DNA of 64,000 nt from Apostichopus japonicus (GCF_037975245.1 NC_092571.1:26674564-26738563), one strand, 5' to 3'; counted from the stretch's first letter, positions 35,237 through 50,900 are shown. Numbers and translations are program-made. The notes: a model not told the origin generated them from the sequence alone.

Positions 35237-38200
35237 TGATTATTTGGCCAAATATTTTTTAGGATGTTGTTAGATTTAGGATAGCAATGTTGGATTAGGC
35301 TGGCATTACACAATAGTAGTTTATTAACATACAGTATTCATCTCGATAACAGTACACAACATATTTTACGTTGCATAACTTTTAAAAAATTTGTAATGTT
35401 GAGAATCATACTTTCTGATATTTCTGTGCAATTTTCTGTATTCTTAAACTTTATGTTTCATGAATGATCATTGATAATATGTATAGTTTGTGGTTATAAA
35501 TTCTGCAAAGTAGTGTACATAGAACTCTCAGGGAATGGTGATATTTTGCAAATACCATCAAACTGTGGTATCTATTACATTTGTTCCCATCATTCATTGT
35601 GCAGTATTTTAAACTCATACATTTTTCACATCATTTTGTGCAGTATGTTAAACTCATCCATATGGGCTAGTGATACTAAATTTGTTCCTCTGCAAGACAG
35701 CCATAGTTGCTCTCAAAAATTGCTTAAGTTTTACCTATTTATAGGCAAGAGCCTATAAAGTTTAAGTCACCAGGCATGCTAAGACTAATGCTAGGTGCAT
35801 CCAATGCAACTCTTTCCTTTTGCACCAGACAGTTTGTGCAATGGAATCAGGGACAGGAAGATGTCATGCTTGAGACAATATTAAACAGTACACATTGGCA
35901 GGGTTAAGGCACTCAATCGTTAGGAAATATCCATAAGAAATATTCTTCTTTTGGGAATGATGTGTACTGTATGTGAAGGAAGTGTGTTCTTTTGTACAAG
36001 GAAATGCATGGTTGAGGCTGAACTAAATAATAAATACATAATAAATACATAATACATACATATTCAAAGTTCTTGTTTCCATTTTTTATTGCACAAGCTT
36101 AATGCATTTCTGTCAATTGTTTGGTATATATAACATTATAGTCTGTAATTTCTCAATGAAATGATGTGTTCTCTCTCTTTCTCTCTAGCACAGAAATTAT
36201 GGGATTAAACCACTAGTAGGATGTGTATCATTACTTAACTAAGTAGTAAAAAAGTAAAAACTAACTGGGAAATTAAACAGAAATTTTGAAAGGGCAAAGA
36301 AATTTTTGGTTAGAACGGTAATCAAACCATGAAGTCACATAGCGATCAGCAACTAATTAAGAAGTTACTGGTTGGATCTTGTTCTAGCCAAAAACTCTCA
36401 AAATTGAAATAAATATGCATTCACATTCTCATCTAAACACAAAATATTTCAGTTTGCCCTAAACATAGACTGTAGGTACTAACTAACCAAACTTAAATAA
36501 TCTCGAGGTTGAGAGCTGAATATTCTACTGACATATGATTCAAGAAAGTATCTGTTGTGAACCTGTGTCATTCAGGGGCATTAATTATGCCCTCCAAAAT
36601 AAGTTAAACAATCTCAAAACTTGATCACAAAGGAACTTCCAAAAACTTTAGTTATGCAACCTGCCACATTAACTTGTCTTAATTTGAAGCTCCTTGATAT
36701 CTAGTTATAATTTGGAGGGTAAGAATGAATTCAGAAAAGTAATCTTTTCTTTAGCATCCTAAAATATGAAGGCGATTCTGGTAACGTTTTATAATTACAA
36801 CAAAGTATGACAGTTTGTATGGGTCTTTACTTATTACAGCATTTTTTTCTGCCCTACACTAATGGGCACATGTCCAACCCGACCGTATATGCTTAAGCAG
36901 TCGGTCCAAACATCTTTCATACACTGTTCTGAACCACTGTTGGCCCCATCTGGCCTAGCTGCCTTGATCCACCCCTTATCTTCACGATATGACATTCGAT
37001 TTGGCCTGTGTGTACCTTCCACTATGAAGCATCAAGATCCTTAGAGGCCAGTTAGTTGCACAATTAAACTTTACAAATTATTTACACTTTCATTGCTTCC
37101 ACGCAATATTTAACATCCACGTTTTATCTTGTGGTCAGCAGGGAAAAAACTGACAGTCAGTTACCAGAGTGGGAGATAAGAGGGGTCACCTAGCTAACTT
37201 TTGACCCATATTTCCTACGGGCAAAAATTCGCAAGGAGGTATGATGGTTACACGTTAAAACAAACAGTCACAATAAACTCTATTTATCGTTACAATTGAG
37301 GTTGCTCAATTTTATCAGTCTTATATTACGTATACAAAATATGATGCAAGTTATGATGATGACACCCCATCCCACCCCCACCCCCCCCCCGTCCCTATCA
37401 CACACATGTATGCAGTAGCTTTATCTTTCTCTACAAAGATAACAGTTACCTATATAATAAGTTAACAGTAATCATCTTAACAAAAATACAACTTATTAGC
37501 TACAAAATAAGACTTTCCCCCTTTTCTTTTTCAGATTTAGTAAACTGGTTTTTTGCTGGAACTTTTGCTAAATTTTCAATACTATACTTGGTACAAAACT
37601 GCCAACTTAATGTAGTTCATTAGCTTGATAATTCAAGTTTCGAAAGAAACAAAAAATGATGACTACTCCAAGGAAATCAGTGTCTGGGCATTGAAACAGT
37701 TGGAGTCCGACAATTGTTAAACAATTAGTTCCACCTTACAGTAGGCCTTACGTTTACTTGGTAACAAACACTAGGACATCAAACCCCAAACACACTGCTC
37801 TAAAGCACACATTGGAAAATAATATCTAAAAGATAAAATACTGTCAGCAATGGACAAAGTCAAACAACACACCATACATACTCTTTGTTGGTCTTAGACA
37901 TTTGTTTGCATTTTCAAAGTTTTTAGATTTTTCAATCAATGTGTTTGCTACTCATTCACAGATGCACTTAGAAGGCCTCAATATTTCCTACATTTTGAGT
38001 GTGTTGCTATATAGTTTACTACATAATTCTGCTCATCATTAATTCATGTTCGATCTTTGATATATGTAAGCCAAAGCTATGACTCTGGCATCCTTCTCTA
38101 AAGAAAGACATTCACAGAAAGGCCATGTTTACCCGTAATGCCCCTTCAAGACATAAATGAATACATAGCCAGTAAATATCTGTAATATAGATACACCTTC

Positions 38201-38774
38201 AACACATTAAATAAATAGATTCTGTTTCAAATAGAGATTCCAACTTGCTCACTAATTTAGTTACCTGATATTCTGATTACAAAACTGTATAGTTATCAAA
38301 GTCTACCCAAATTTACAGTAAATGGCCAAACTATGTTGCTTTTCAACAGTCTCCATGGAAACGTGAATGGCTGGAAAACTACATTGCTACCAATCATGCT
38401 TCAAAAATTGGTATATAAATCAAAGAAGTGATTTTTGGTTTAAAAAACAACAACAGAATGATGTATGTCAAATTAAATAGGAACATGTCTTTATCTATTC
38501 CCCATGACTTGATACAGATGCACCATCATGCCAATCTCACATACGTAAAAACAAACAACATCTTGCTAGAATCTTCCAAACTACGGAATATAAGCCTACC
38601 AACAGGTTACACAACTCTCAGTTGATAAGACTAGAGACTGCCGCTTCCAAAGGGACAGCATCTATCAATCCATCAAAACATCCTCCAGCAGAGGCAGTCT
38701 CCATAGGACTATGCCAGCCCTACCTCTGGGCAAAATGATCAAGCTTCATATTTCATCTTCACTTCCCCATCACA
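35237..38774. other. Convergent intergenic region
   Basis: Holds the 3' ends of the Mab-21-like gene (plus) and POLRMT (minus). AT-rich, with a (TC)n tract near 36170-36187 and a C-run near 37383. No coding gene is supported. Confidence 0.55.
36028..36045 (+). promoter_or_regulatory. Candidate polyadenylation signals for the Mab-21-like gene
   Basis: AATAAA occurs at 36028-36033, with another a few bases on. TTTATT at 36087-36092 would serve the opposite strand. Assignment is by position only. Confidence 0.3.
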
Positions 38775-38913
38775 TCAACTGAAGAAATAAGTTGATTCCA
38801 AGACATTTTTTAGGTCAAATTCTCCGGTCTCCGGAACCTTCTCCACGTAATCTTTGACCTTCAGGATCTCCATGGGGTTTCCTTGTTTTATCCTCATCCC
38901 TGGACCTACCTCT
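38775..38913 (-). CDS. POLRMT: POLRMT exon 27 (C-terminus)
   Basis: Encodes 45 residues ending [17 protein letters not shown] before TGA at 38777-38775. Human ends GAFDLEQVKRSTYFFS. Confidence 0.97.
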
Positions 38914-41900
38914 CTGTAATTTGAGATCAAACATGAAGAAACTTAATGCATCAACCTCAAAGTAAATTAGAGAGAAACCATGATAAATATATGGTTCAAT
39001 TCACTGGTAACTGGTAGAAATATGCATCACCATCCAAAGGGTAAGGGAAGCACGAGAGTACCCAGAGTTTATGGTATTGTCGCATACTACTGAATGCACT
39101 AAACATGATTAATATTATGAATATTTCATTTAACAGCCTACAATTCCATCTCACAAAGGCTTTCACTTTGTTTTAGCACACAATAAACTTGAATAAGACC
39201 ATTTGACCATAAGACCAGGTTTGTGTATGTATATGTAGATGTTACAATCACAACAGTTTGATACTTACAGCTCTCCAAACTTCTCCACCAGATTTTTAGC
39301 AAGGTTGTGCAATATCGGCTGCTCATGAAGCATTACAAATTGTTCTCTGCAAATCTACCCAGCAAAAGGAAAGAGAAAAAAAAACACTTCTAGAAATCAT
39401 GATTTTTAAAAGCATCTTGAAAAACATGAGCCATGATTTATTGTACTTTCACAGAAACACTGGAATGCAATATATCACATTTGTTTTCTTCATATTCCAT
39501 GAATTAGGGCAAAAATAGATATTAATTTACACTTCTTAGAATGAATGTAAAATATTGTTTTCATGTGAGATGACAAAGTTCAAGAAATCCTACTGAATTG
39601 TTACATCCTTACCTCGTTCATCAGATCTACAGAACACGGGTGAGTCCAGAAGCAGTCGTGGACTGATGCAAATGTAACCCCCAACCTTTGACAATGAAGT
39701 GAGGTTAGCATCATGTGTGTTGAATCCAGGGAATGAATAAAATTCGGTGGGAATGCGTTCTTCTGCTTCTGAGCATCGGGTCGACTACAAGAGAAATGAA
39801 CGGTTATTGCAATAAAGGGGCAGAGTAAATATTGATGCAGACAAATACAACTGAAATGCATTAAAATCCGAAGTGGTGGAACCAGAGGGCACATGCCCTC
39901 CCAATTATGTGAAAGCCCTAAAAATAGCCCCTTTCTATGAATTTCAAGTGCCCCTTCTTGGTAACAAAATGTGACGTTTGTAACCTCTGTAACCTTTGAT
40001 ATGCTTTGTAGAAAAATTGTAAAATATAAAGACAGAAATGTCCTTATACTGGAAACAAAACTTAAATACTGGAATTTTTGGTACAGAGGATTCATTTTGC
40101 CGCAATGTTTTGGTGATAACTTTGTGGGTTGCCCCCTCAATTCAAAGTCATATATCCCGATGCCCGACCACGTGTGTGCCCGTCCAGAATGAACCCGCCT
40201 CCCCTGCCCCTGATTATTAACATGATAGTATTTTGCAATGTGCCACAGTTATTACTGACTCCAGAAAAAACTATTATCATCATTTTTGACGTTGGCATTA
40301 CCGAGTCAACAGTATATACAACAGGCAGACTGCCTTAAAGCTACTATCTCCTGTCAATAACAGGTTTATCTTATAGCGGCTCATCTGTAGCGAGTTATTT
40401 AATAACAACAATATTTGTATCAGCAATCTTGAAGACAGTCTTAACAGAGGAATTGAAGTTTTGAGGATGAATAAAGGAGGAAACTAGAAGGTTGAATGAG
40501 GTTGTTCAATCTGAATATTTGATGTTTAGCTATGTTAAAGTAACTTACCCTTTTGCATTGGTGGTGTCATTGTGGTACAGGGACCACTTCTCTGTGGTAC
40601 TGACCCACACTTGATTCTTCTTGTGGTACGGCTGTACGATTGGTAGACCCAGGGGCGTGACCCACTCCACAGAGGAGCCTCCTTTGGCGATCATTAAGGC
40701 ACTCTCGGTGAGCCAATCCTTACAGAGAAAGATATAACAATGGATGAAGATTACATGGTGTTGTGTTCTAAGAGATAAATCTGAACTTTGTGTTGGATCT
40801 TAACTGTTTGTCCATCTGACCATGAGCATGTCATATTTGCAATATGAAGCTACCTAGTTGTTTAACTGCTCTGTAATAGAGAGTTTCTGTTTCATTCAAA
40901 GCAGTAAAAGTTTGCATCCCACAAATTCAATGGAATGTTTTGATTTGTTGATCCTGGAAAACCCTTGTGGTGGACCAACATTGGCAGATTCTACTTTCAG
41001 GTGTGTCAATTTTGCACAGTTGTAACTGTTATGGAATAAAGAAATTGAGGAGACTATGAACAGCAAAGTGAACCTAAGATTGCTTCACAAGATTTTGGAG
41101 AGTTCAAAATGCAGTAATTAATGATACCAAACAATGATAAAATATTCACAGAAAGGAAAACTAAAAATATTAAAGCCAAAACGTTTTAGAAAAACAGTCA
41201 ATTATATCTGTAATGGTAACAGAAAATAATTATCAGTTACAAAAGTTGTGACTGTTATGGAATAAAGAAAATTGAGTAGACAATGAAAAGCAAAACAAAG
41301 TTCTTAGCAGAGAATTAAGCTACACTGGAACAAAGTTTGGAGACTGACTTAATCAGGAAGAAAACAAAAATCAACAAGAATCTGCCGAATCACTCACTGA
41401 CAGACAGACCAAGTCTGACTTTCTGAAATACCTGTATTTCTCTGGTTTTGGCAAACATCTTTCCCAGCGATTGAAAGACTTTTAGAACCAGATAGCCGGC
41501 TGCATACCAGGCATCGTTCTCTGAGAGGACTTCCGCGTCCTTCAACTGGCGGAAGATTTGATGACGTCCTCCGAATGCTGTCACACCGTAGACCACAGTC
41601 ATCACTGTTTGCTTAACAACCTGTAGAGTATTGAAACGATTATCACCAGGTAACGAATATTACCAGGTAATGAACATCACCAGGAAACGAATACTACCAG
41701 GTAACGAATATTACCAGGTAACGAACGAATATTACCAGGTAACGAACGAATATTACCAGGTAAAAATGACAGATAGTTGCTTTATATACACCCAGTACAT
41801 TGCCCAATACTATGGCTTTTAACTTGTCCCTCCCATCTTACACAAAACACATGTAGGAACAGACATTCAACAATACAAATATTGTCTTAATAAATGTAGG

Positions 41901-44900
41901 CACTATGTAGACGATTTTGATGGCATCTTTCTCATCACAAGTTATTTTTTTTTTTTTATGAACTTGTTGAGCTCTTATAAGTTTGATACCTTGGAATGTT
42001 TGATCAACAACTTTAAGCTACATCCATTTACTTTATATTAACCACATAGCAGAATATAAGACCAAAACTTCTGCTACTTGCTTGTTGAAGTGATGACAAC
42101 ATGCTACAACTTTTATTGATGACTTTTGTTTATTATTTGCTAATTATAAGGGTTATAGTGAAACTGGCTTATAGTTAAACTGGATCATAACGAAGTATTA
42201 CTATTCTTAACTACAGACAAATTTATTTAGGATACAACATACAAAAGTTTAAAATTACGAAAAAGAAAGGAAAAAGATGAAAAAGCAAGACTCTGATTTC
42301 TCATCTGAAATATTCCAAACTTTCCACCAAAATAAAATTAGGAACTTCTTAAAACAATTACCTTCCTGTGAACAGAACCCTTCAAAGTCTTTGCAATTTT
42401 CAGTCCATTTTGTGCATCTTTCTCTCTCAGTTCTTCCACCTGATAAGCAAAAAAAAAAATTTAATAATAATGGTTTGAAATTAAAAGAATTATGATTAAC
42501 CCCGACATTTTATTTAATGTCAAGTACATTTTTATTAAAATAAACCGCAATGGTTTAAAACTAACAACATCTTTTTACAATGTCTGTGAATGTTTCTGTA
42601 AAATTCACTTTTCAGCCTAGATAATTAACATATGTGAAGGACTCCTTCGTGTTGCCTTAACATCACAGATTGAGTAATCCAATCTTCCACAGAACTTTTG
42701 CTTTCATCAAGAATATGCTAATCTTTTTTGTTTCACTGTGAAGTTCCCATAATGCAGTTCATCAGCATATCACATTTATTACATAAACAGTGACAGCTAA
42801 TAATGGAAATTATTGCAAACAAAGAAACCAAAAGACATTTGGCAACTAATATTATATGAATAATAATGAAGATAAGAAAAGAAAAATGAAAGACAAAGAG
42901 ACGAAAGGTTTATCAACTTAATTTGTCATTTTAACAACTTTAAATTAGCTAACTTAATATGTGAATTCAACACTGGAACTAGGATGTTTCATTAAAGCAG
43001 CTTTTTGATTCCTTTTCTATCATTTTCTCAACTCTGTTGACCCAACTATGCCATAACCACATACATAACTAGCTTATTTATTCAAATCTAACTTTGAATG
43101 GTGGAATAAAAGTTGAAAAATTTACAACTTCGAACATTGTTTTTCCCAAAGATATTTTCCAAAAGCGAATATCAAATATTTAAAGCTGTCACCCTCGAGG
43201 AGCTGTCCCACCTAAGATATTTAATCTGCTTTACTAATCACTCCTCAATGCTTTGGAATGATATGGTGGGCTAGATCTTCACAGCAAAGTACCTTTGAAA
43301 TTCCCTTAACAATTTAGGCATGCTCAAAACTTGCAATATATACTAATGATTTAGAGATTAACACAAGCTGCAGTCGAACGATTATCGTAGCTCTTGACAT
43401 TGTGTCGATGACGAGCAAAATGGGAATGACTTAATGAGACCATGAGGAACTCTATCATACCATCTGTGCAACACCGCTGTAGACATCTTGTGGAACTGGG
43501 AACGGGTGGAGGTTAACCTGCTGTGCCCCTATGATGTCACGGCCGAGAGCAGCGTAATGTTGAAGACCGTTACATGAGCCATCCTGAAAAAGTGGTCGGC
43601 AAATTAATAATATTGGGAAGAGGTGCTTGCATTAATCACAAATATGAATAACCAGTGCATGAGAGAAGAATTTAAAAGTTCAATACTTAAAAAGTAAAAA
43701 ATGCTCTATGATTGAAAAACCCTGTTTGCCCCTTGTTATGTTTATCTGGACCAGACAAGGCCTTGTCTCTTACCCCTTCTCTTAGGTGAACCCCTATAGT
43801 CAATAAGCATCTCCTAAAGCAGCAACAAGGGTAATGAAATATTAAAGGGATTGTGTTCTCTTTTATTCCAAAGAAATGAAGTGTTTAGAAATCAAGCTGT
43901 TTCACTTTAAGGCCCAAACGATATTAGAAAAATTTAGAATTCAATTTAGTAGTTTGTTCAATCAGTATGGGGAAGGATGTTGGGGAGAGTGAAGGAGGAA
44001 GTGGGATTGACTGACAGCTAATGTGTTCATATATTTTTGGACAATTTTTCTTTTTTTTCTTTAATAAATCCTCAAATTTTTAACTCTTTAAGATGGAATC
44101 TATTCGAAGCCAATCCTCCCAAACTTCAAAAAATTCACTAAGTTTTCACAAAATCAACCAGCAAAGTGCCTTACTAAGCATTCCTTACAACAATGTGCCT
44201 GACTAATCATTCCTTATTTGCCTGAGCATCTGTTAAATATTTACTTGGAAAATAAGTAAGGGTTCTACATCTGGTTCATTCTGCTCAACATAGCATTACT
44301 CTATGGCATGTTAAAGAGATCTAATGCATTAAAGAGTACCTTACCTGGTGTATCGGTAGATGACTGACATATTTCTCTGGGTCTGGAGATCTAACAGCCT
44401 CTGCTATGTCCATACAACATGCCAGAGCCTGCCACGGTTCATCCGTTTGCTGCCACCACTTTTTACCCTGTTTAAATAGATAAAGCTGATACCGTGAACG
44501 GTCATAACAGATAATGTTCGGAACTATACTCGTCTTATTTATATCTTTCCATCAAATAATAATAACAAGATGATAGTAAAACAAGAGAATAAAGTCTCAG
44601 ACAAACAGAACATACAAGCAACTCAAAGGAACACTTAAATTATGCTGAAGTCATTCATAACAACATACAGTATAAGATTTGGACAATTCCATTCAGGTAA
44701 CGCTTATATCACAGACAACCTTTGTAATACACCAGTATATCATTTCCAGTAATTTTATCACCAGTGTCACCGATCGACGAGTCATCTGTGGATCCGAGAC
44801 ATGAAACATTCAAACAATCTTACACCTTGCCTTCCTCTATTTCCTTAATTTTCAACTCAAATTTAAAATTCCAATTCATTTTCTTGACAACTTTCCTCTG

Positions 44901-47900
44901 ACTGCCTCCATTGCTGTCATCATAGAATTTAATAGAAAATACACATCTTCCACTGGTTCGGTCATTTCTTGCTTCTCGGGGAATCTTGATCTAGCGGATC
45001 TCTAACATCTGTAATATATAACATGAAACTCTCCAAGGACATTTAGAACATTACAAAGGACTCACCTCAAATGGTTGATCAGCAGAATCCAATATGTCAG
45101 GAAGTATCTCATTTGCATATGTCAACCTCTCGGCCAATGAACATCTATTGAAGGAAAGCCATTACAAGCAATAAGACTACGAAAATAATGTTGAAGTGAA
45201 AGTCCCGAGGGACGAGAAAAAATACTAAAGACGGTGACAAGAGAGAAGGTTGAGTGGGAGGGTGCATGGGAGTAATGTGAGTGCCAAGGAAGTAGAGAGT
45301 AACAGGGTTTACTTAGACCAAGAGAACTGAAAGACATTTAGAAAACACAAAGCAGAATCAAATTAACTATGGCTAAAAAGAGTATGCTTAAAACACATAT
45401 TACAACAAATTTTTCAGAATGTAATATTTAACTACTGATCCTAAGATCTTCTAACGCAGACGGTGATATACATTTATTCATTCAAGAATAATATTTGTAC
45501 AAGTAGGCAGATCAAAGAAAGACAAAAAACAACTAACAAAGATAGTGATATACCTATATTCATTCAAGAATGATCATTTCACAAGTAGGCAGACAGAAAA
45601 ACAGTTAATCAAAATACAGCAATCATGTTAGTTTGTTAAGACAGAACGAATAGACTTGCCTTTTCTTCAGCCCACTTAAATTGATCAAGTGTATCTTAAG
45701 CCAGTCCAGACCTTTCTCTCCCAAGGGTTGTCCCTGGGCAAACTGCAGGAGGCTTCTGGTGACATCACTGCCGAGATGATTAAAGTGAGGCGGACAGGGG
45801 TAAACTCGACCACGGAAATCCATGTTATGTGGGAACCAAAAGATATCATCCCGAAACTGTAAGAAATTCACAAAAGAACAGAATGTTTATGATTCTGTGT
45901 ACATCTTAAATATGATTAGCTATGGAGAGTTTACAAACTATGGATCATACATCAATGGTGAGAAATGTTAGAGTTTACAAAATATGGACCATATTTACAG
46001 GATTTAGCTCTTGAAGGTTTAAAACTATTGATCATTGTGACATAAAATGGATCATACTGATTTAAAACTATGGATCACACAGCAATGGTGAGAAATGTTG
46101 GAGCTTACAAAATATTGATTTTATACTAACATGATTAGTTCCAGAGGGTTTACAAACTACGAATCATACTTTCTTAACTTGCTATTTAATTGTTGCATGG
46201 TACGGACCATACTTACATGATTAGCTATGGAGAGTTTGTAGAGCATGTCCATTCTCAAAGAATGCATCTCTGCTTGAGATTTTCTCATAGCTGCCCTCTC
46301 CTGGTGGATCTTGGCTATTTCCTCTGGTGTAGCATCACTATAACAAATGTAACAAGGACAAAATAGAAATGACATACAGGCCACTAGCAAAGCAACTGTA
46401 GAAAACATAACAAATTAGAGCTTGGTAGGAGCATACTTTATTTTCTCGTGTATATGTGTGAATGTTAAGGGGAGGGGACATGTGTGGGAGGGGGGGGGGG
46501 TGCTAAAGGTAACTAGAAGTAAATATTGCATAGCTTGCTAAATATCTACTCTATAGAATGCTGTGACACCATTTCTTACCCTGGAAGAAGTCAATATAAA
46601 ATAATTCATTTCACAAAGTATCGATAGGTTATTAAAGCATCTTATAATGGAATAAACTAAGGATTTTCTGAATCAGCAGTTGTCACACCAAATTATCTAT
46701 ATCCTTGCTTGCTAATATCCATATGAAATGTTCTGGTTGGTGATGGATAATTCATAAATGCCAAAGAAATGGAATATTTTGTTCATGAAGATGGATTATC
46801 TTTCAGATATATCCTTACACTTATGCCTGACTGTGCTTATTAGGTGGTTATCAACAAACTGTTAGATTAAGGATAAACTTTACCTTGTTATAGGAGGTGG
46901 AGAGGGATAGACAGAGGATGGTAGTGGTATGTCCAGCTCTTTGCTGCCCTCCTTCTTAAATATATCAATTATAATGTCCAGCATCTACAGAAGGAACAAC
47001 ACAGGGTAAGAAATTAATTTTTCCATAAGTAACTCAATACATGCCAACAGAGATGTAATTGTCAGAGATTACTGTTTTAAATAGTATCTTAGTGTAGGCA
47101 AAATATTTCTGTATGAAACAAAAGTTCTGTTTTTGGTAATGATGTGCAATTGACACATCAAAGTAATTGGTTGTCATCAGTATGTGAACATGAGAAGATT
47201 GAAGTACTCAACAGGTAAGGACTAAACAATCCATATCTTTGAGCAGCACTTGGTAATGATGTGCCATTGACATATCAAAGTAATTGCTTGTCACCAGTAT
47301 GTGAACAGGAGAATATTGATGTCCTAAACACGTAAGGACTACACAATCCATATCTTTGAGCAGCTCTGTCACACTTGCTAATGATATGCCATGTCATATC
47401 AAAGTAATTGGTTGTCATGGCTATGTAAACAGGAGAAGATTGAGATACTCAACACATAAGGACTAAACAATTCACATCTTTGAGCAGCTCTGTCACACTT
47501 GGTTGATATTATTTCTTTTTCAAACTCACAAAGTTTGACAATGAAATCCTCACCTTCTTGTTAACTATCCATGGAACGCTGCTGAGTTGGTTCAAGGAAT
47601 CCAGGACAGGGTGAAGCTCTGGTGTTTCAGCTTTGTCTAAAATGAGCTGGGACTGGAGGGAGCCCTCTTTGCATCTCATTAATTTAGCTGATGAAGAAAG
47701 ACAATGGATGGTCAGTCAGATGTGATGTTAATCCATAACTACAAGGTTTTGTCAATTAACTTCAGATTGCAGGAGAACAAAGAATCAAATTAAATTTAGG
47801 TCATTTTTTTTTTCTAATGACATCATTGTCACATTTGAATGGTAGAATTTAGTTGATTTGAATTTTTTTTATGAGAGAAGAAGTCAATCTGTCAGCTGTT

Positions 47901-50900
47901 TATTTTAGAAAGTTTTTCAAGTAACTTTTACTTTTAGTCAACCCTGGTTGTTGTTGATGGAAAGTAGTGTCCAGGGATGTAGGACGATTTACATAAACCC
48001 TAATCCCTCTATTCACTACAAAAGTACAGGGTAGCTTAAGATAGTTTGAGTATATACAAAAGAAACATCATCAGGTCAGGGCATAGTTAAGATACAGTAA
48101 TACAAAGGTACAGGTTATTGTTGATAACATTTGGCTGTGTGGCACTACTATAAGAATATCAACATTGAAATAAATATTGTCACACAAGAAATTTGATGTC
48201 CTACAAAATTTGTATAAATAAAATTGATAAGTATTGTATGCATCTTAATCCCTCAGAAACAGCAATACCAAAAATTAATGTCAAAATTTGGCTTTTGAAG
48301 ACAATCACTGGAAGCAAAGTTGTGATAGTGTCCGTAATAACAATAATTTGATAACTTATTGGGCAAACAACTGAATAATTAAGTAAAATGTGAAGATATG
48401 AATAACAGTAGGGTAAGCATCATCACAGCAAATGAGAAGCATTTGCCTTTGGGTCATATTTATCTTACAGTTTATGGCAATCATTTATCCAGGGGTGAGA
48501 TCAAAATTCTTACATTATGACTGCACCATTAATTAAGCCTGCACTGAATCAGACATCCACTGTAAAACAGATGTTGCAAATATGCGTCACATTGCAAGAG
48601 CCAAGGGGGAAAAAAATGTTTAAAAAAATAAAATAACAAATTAATAGCATTTCCATTGATGACATCACAGAGTAATGCACTTAGATTTTAAAATACTTAA
48701 GTAGCTGAGATATCTGGTATGACTGAAATTGATAGCTTTACAAACTTTTTATGAATCATAGTCATAGCATTTTGTATTGCAAAGTTTGATTTATCACAGT
48801 ACTTACTAGCACTGAGGGGATAGCCACCAAACCTGGCCGATGTCCAAGGCAGAGGAGGTGACACCATGGGTAAAATATTACTATCAAACGGAAGGTCAGG
48901 ATCCTTGGCTCCCTGAAAGAGGTCGATTACCAGAGGATGGGGCTGCAAAGGTGGAGGAAACAAAAGGGTGGCAGATTAGTCGGGCTGGAATCATAGATAA
49001 TCCTGATTATTGAACAGGAATAATAACTCTTCTCTGTCTTGTACAACCTCACCTCATCTTCCTTCAAACTGTTTTTTTTATTTTTATTTATTATTAAATA
49101 GAAGCAAAACTAGTAAATATATGATTGAGCAGTCTTAGAATGTCTAATATCCATCTTTGTTTTTCTACTGAAGTGGGATTTCTCTCCTTCCCCTGAGTGA
49201 GAAACTGGGAAAATCCCCACCTGCCACTGCCTCTACAAAACTGACCTCCCAACCCCCCTACACACACAGACACACACTCTGTTCATTAGAACAATCGTAT
49301 GTGATGTGAAAAGTGGTGGGGTATGCTTTGTAAGTAAAAACAAAATCTTAGAGAAGTGAACAGATAGTTTAAAGATAATGACACTAATTCAACACCTGTT
49401 TCATAAAAAAAAAATTGCAATCAAATCTTCCTTAACTTATTATTTGTGAAAAGTTTTGAAGATATTACTAATTAGGACAATAGAGATGATCGTGGTAGAC
49501 CAGCACTGTGTCTTCTGTGTGAAAACTGCACAACATAAAAATTATTATGTTCTATGCAGCCTGGCTGCAAGATGCTGCATCCCCCAGCCCCCCCCCCACC
49601 CTCCCCCTCCCAGCATCCTACTTTTGACACATTGCCTAATATCACAAATACTTTTAGCATCATTCACTCACCTTGATAAACCCAACTTGCTTCATGCTTC
49701 TATAAGCATACATATGATACAGCCCTGGAATCAACTTCCTACAAAACAAATGAAAAAGAAATAAATATATAATCAGTATTAGTTAAGAGAATTATATACA
49801 AAGTGGTTGACGCTACACATATAATACAACCAGGTACCATCTAAGAGGTATTTTGTAACTCTCCCTGTATTATGTTGGCACATTTCCAAGAGGTTATTTG
49901 TCCATAGACCTAGTTCTAAATTTGATGTCTTGTTTTAGGGTCCCTAGTGAAATCTACACAGTTAACAAAAGGAACTTGGAAACAGGTTGTTTCTATGAGT
50001 TGGTTTTAATGATTAAACTGCTTTTGTTTTTTTCCACTTAAACTTGGAAATATTTGTTTTAATAACCAGGCTGTACTTACTGTTCTTGTTTACCCGTGGA
50101 TATATTAGCATCGATTTGAATTTCTCTTAGCAGAATGTCGGCCATAAAGTTTCCCACCTGAAAACAGGGAAAATGAGGACATTAGGAAAACGACTTACCT
50201 CATCTTTAGAAAATGCTGGTTACAACTACCCAGTGTCTTCACATTATATATACTCTTAATATTTTACATGGGATTAGTCTGCAGGTCGGAACACTTCATT
50301 TTAAAATACTGCCAATAAGAGTTAAGCCAGCCCCTAACTGCCCCGACTGAATGATACAGAGCAAGCTAAGTGGCAGCTGGACTGTCCTGACCTAGATTTC
50401 CAACATCCTTATGAACCATAGTCATAACACTAACTAAACACACTCAGCGTCTGATGCCTAAACAAATTAACAGCTGCTTTCTGTTAAATGTCAGACATTT
50501 GCTGGCAAAATCATTTCCCTGTGATTGGTTAGTTCTCTCGTTCAAACTCAGGGGCATGCTGAAACCACCGGCTAAGCCGACAAGACTTAAACCTTGGCAT
50601 AAACCTAGTAGAAGTAAGCACATGCACACTGTACTGACTATCCAATGATAGTCACATAGAGTCAGGTTGGAGGCTGGAGGGAGTCGGACATTCAGCTTTA
50701 GACAACAGAGTCGCTAGAGATGTGCTCTTGTATTTGTATGCAAATTTTTATAGACAACTTGATGGATAAAAAACCAAGAAGTTTGGGACTATAAAACACA
50801 AAAAGAAAGGGAAGAATTTATCATCCATAATGTAGGTGAACACATGCACAGCTGTGTGTCTTACATGACCTCATGTGTGTAGAGGTTTACACATAAAGAA

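Noticed and set aside
41636-41763. CRISPR-like look of regularly spaced short repeats
   Set aside because: The repeats are contiguous minisatellite units without unique spacers, in an animal intron. The same applies to 27181-27335.
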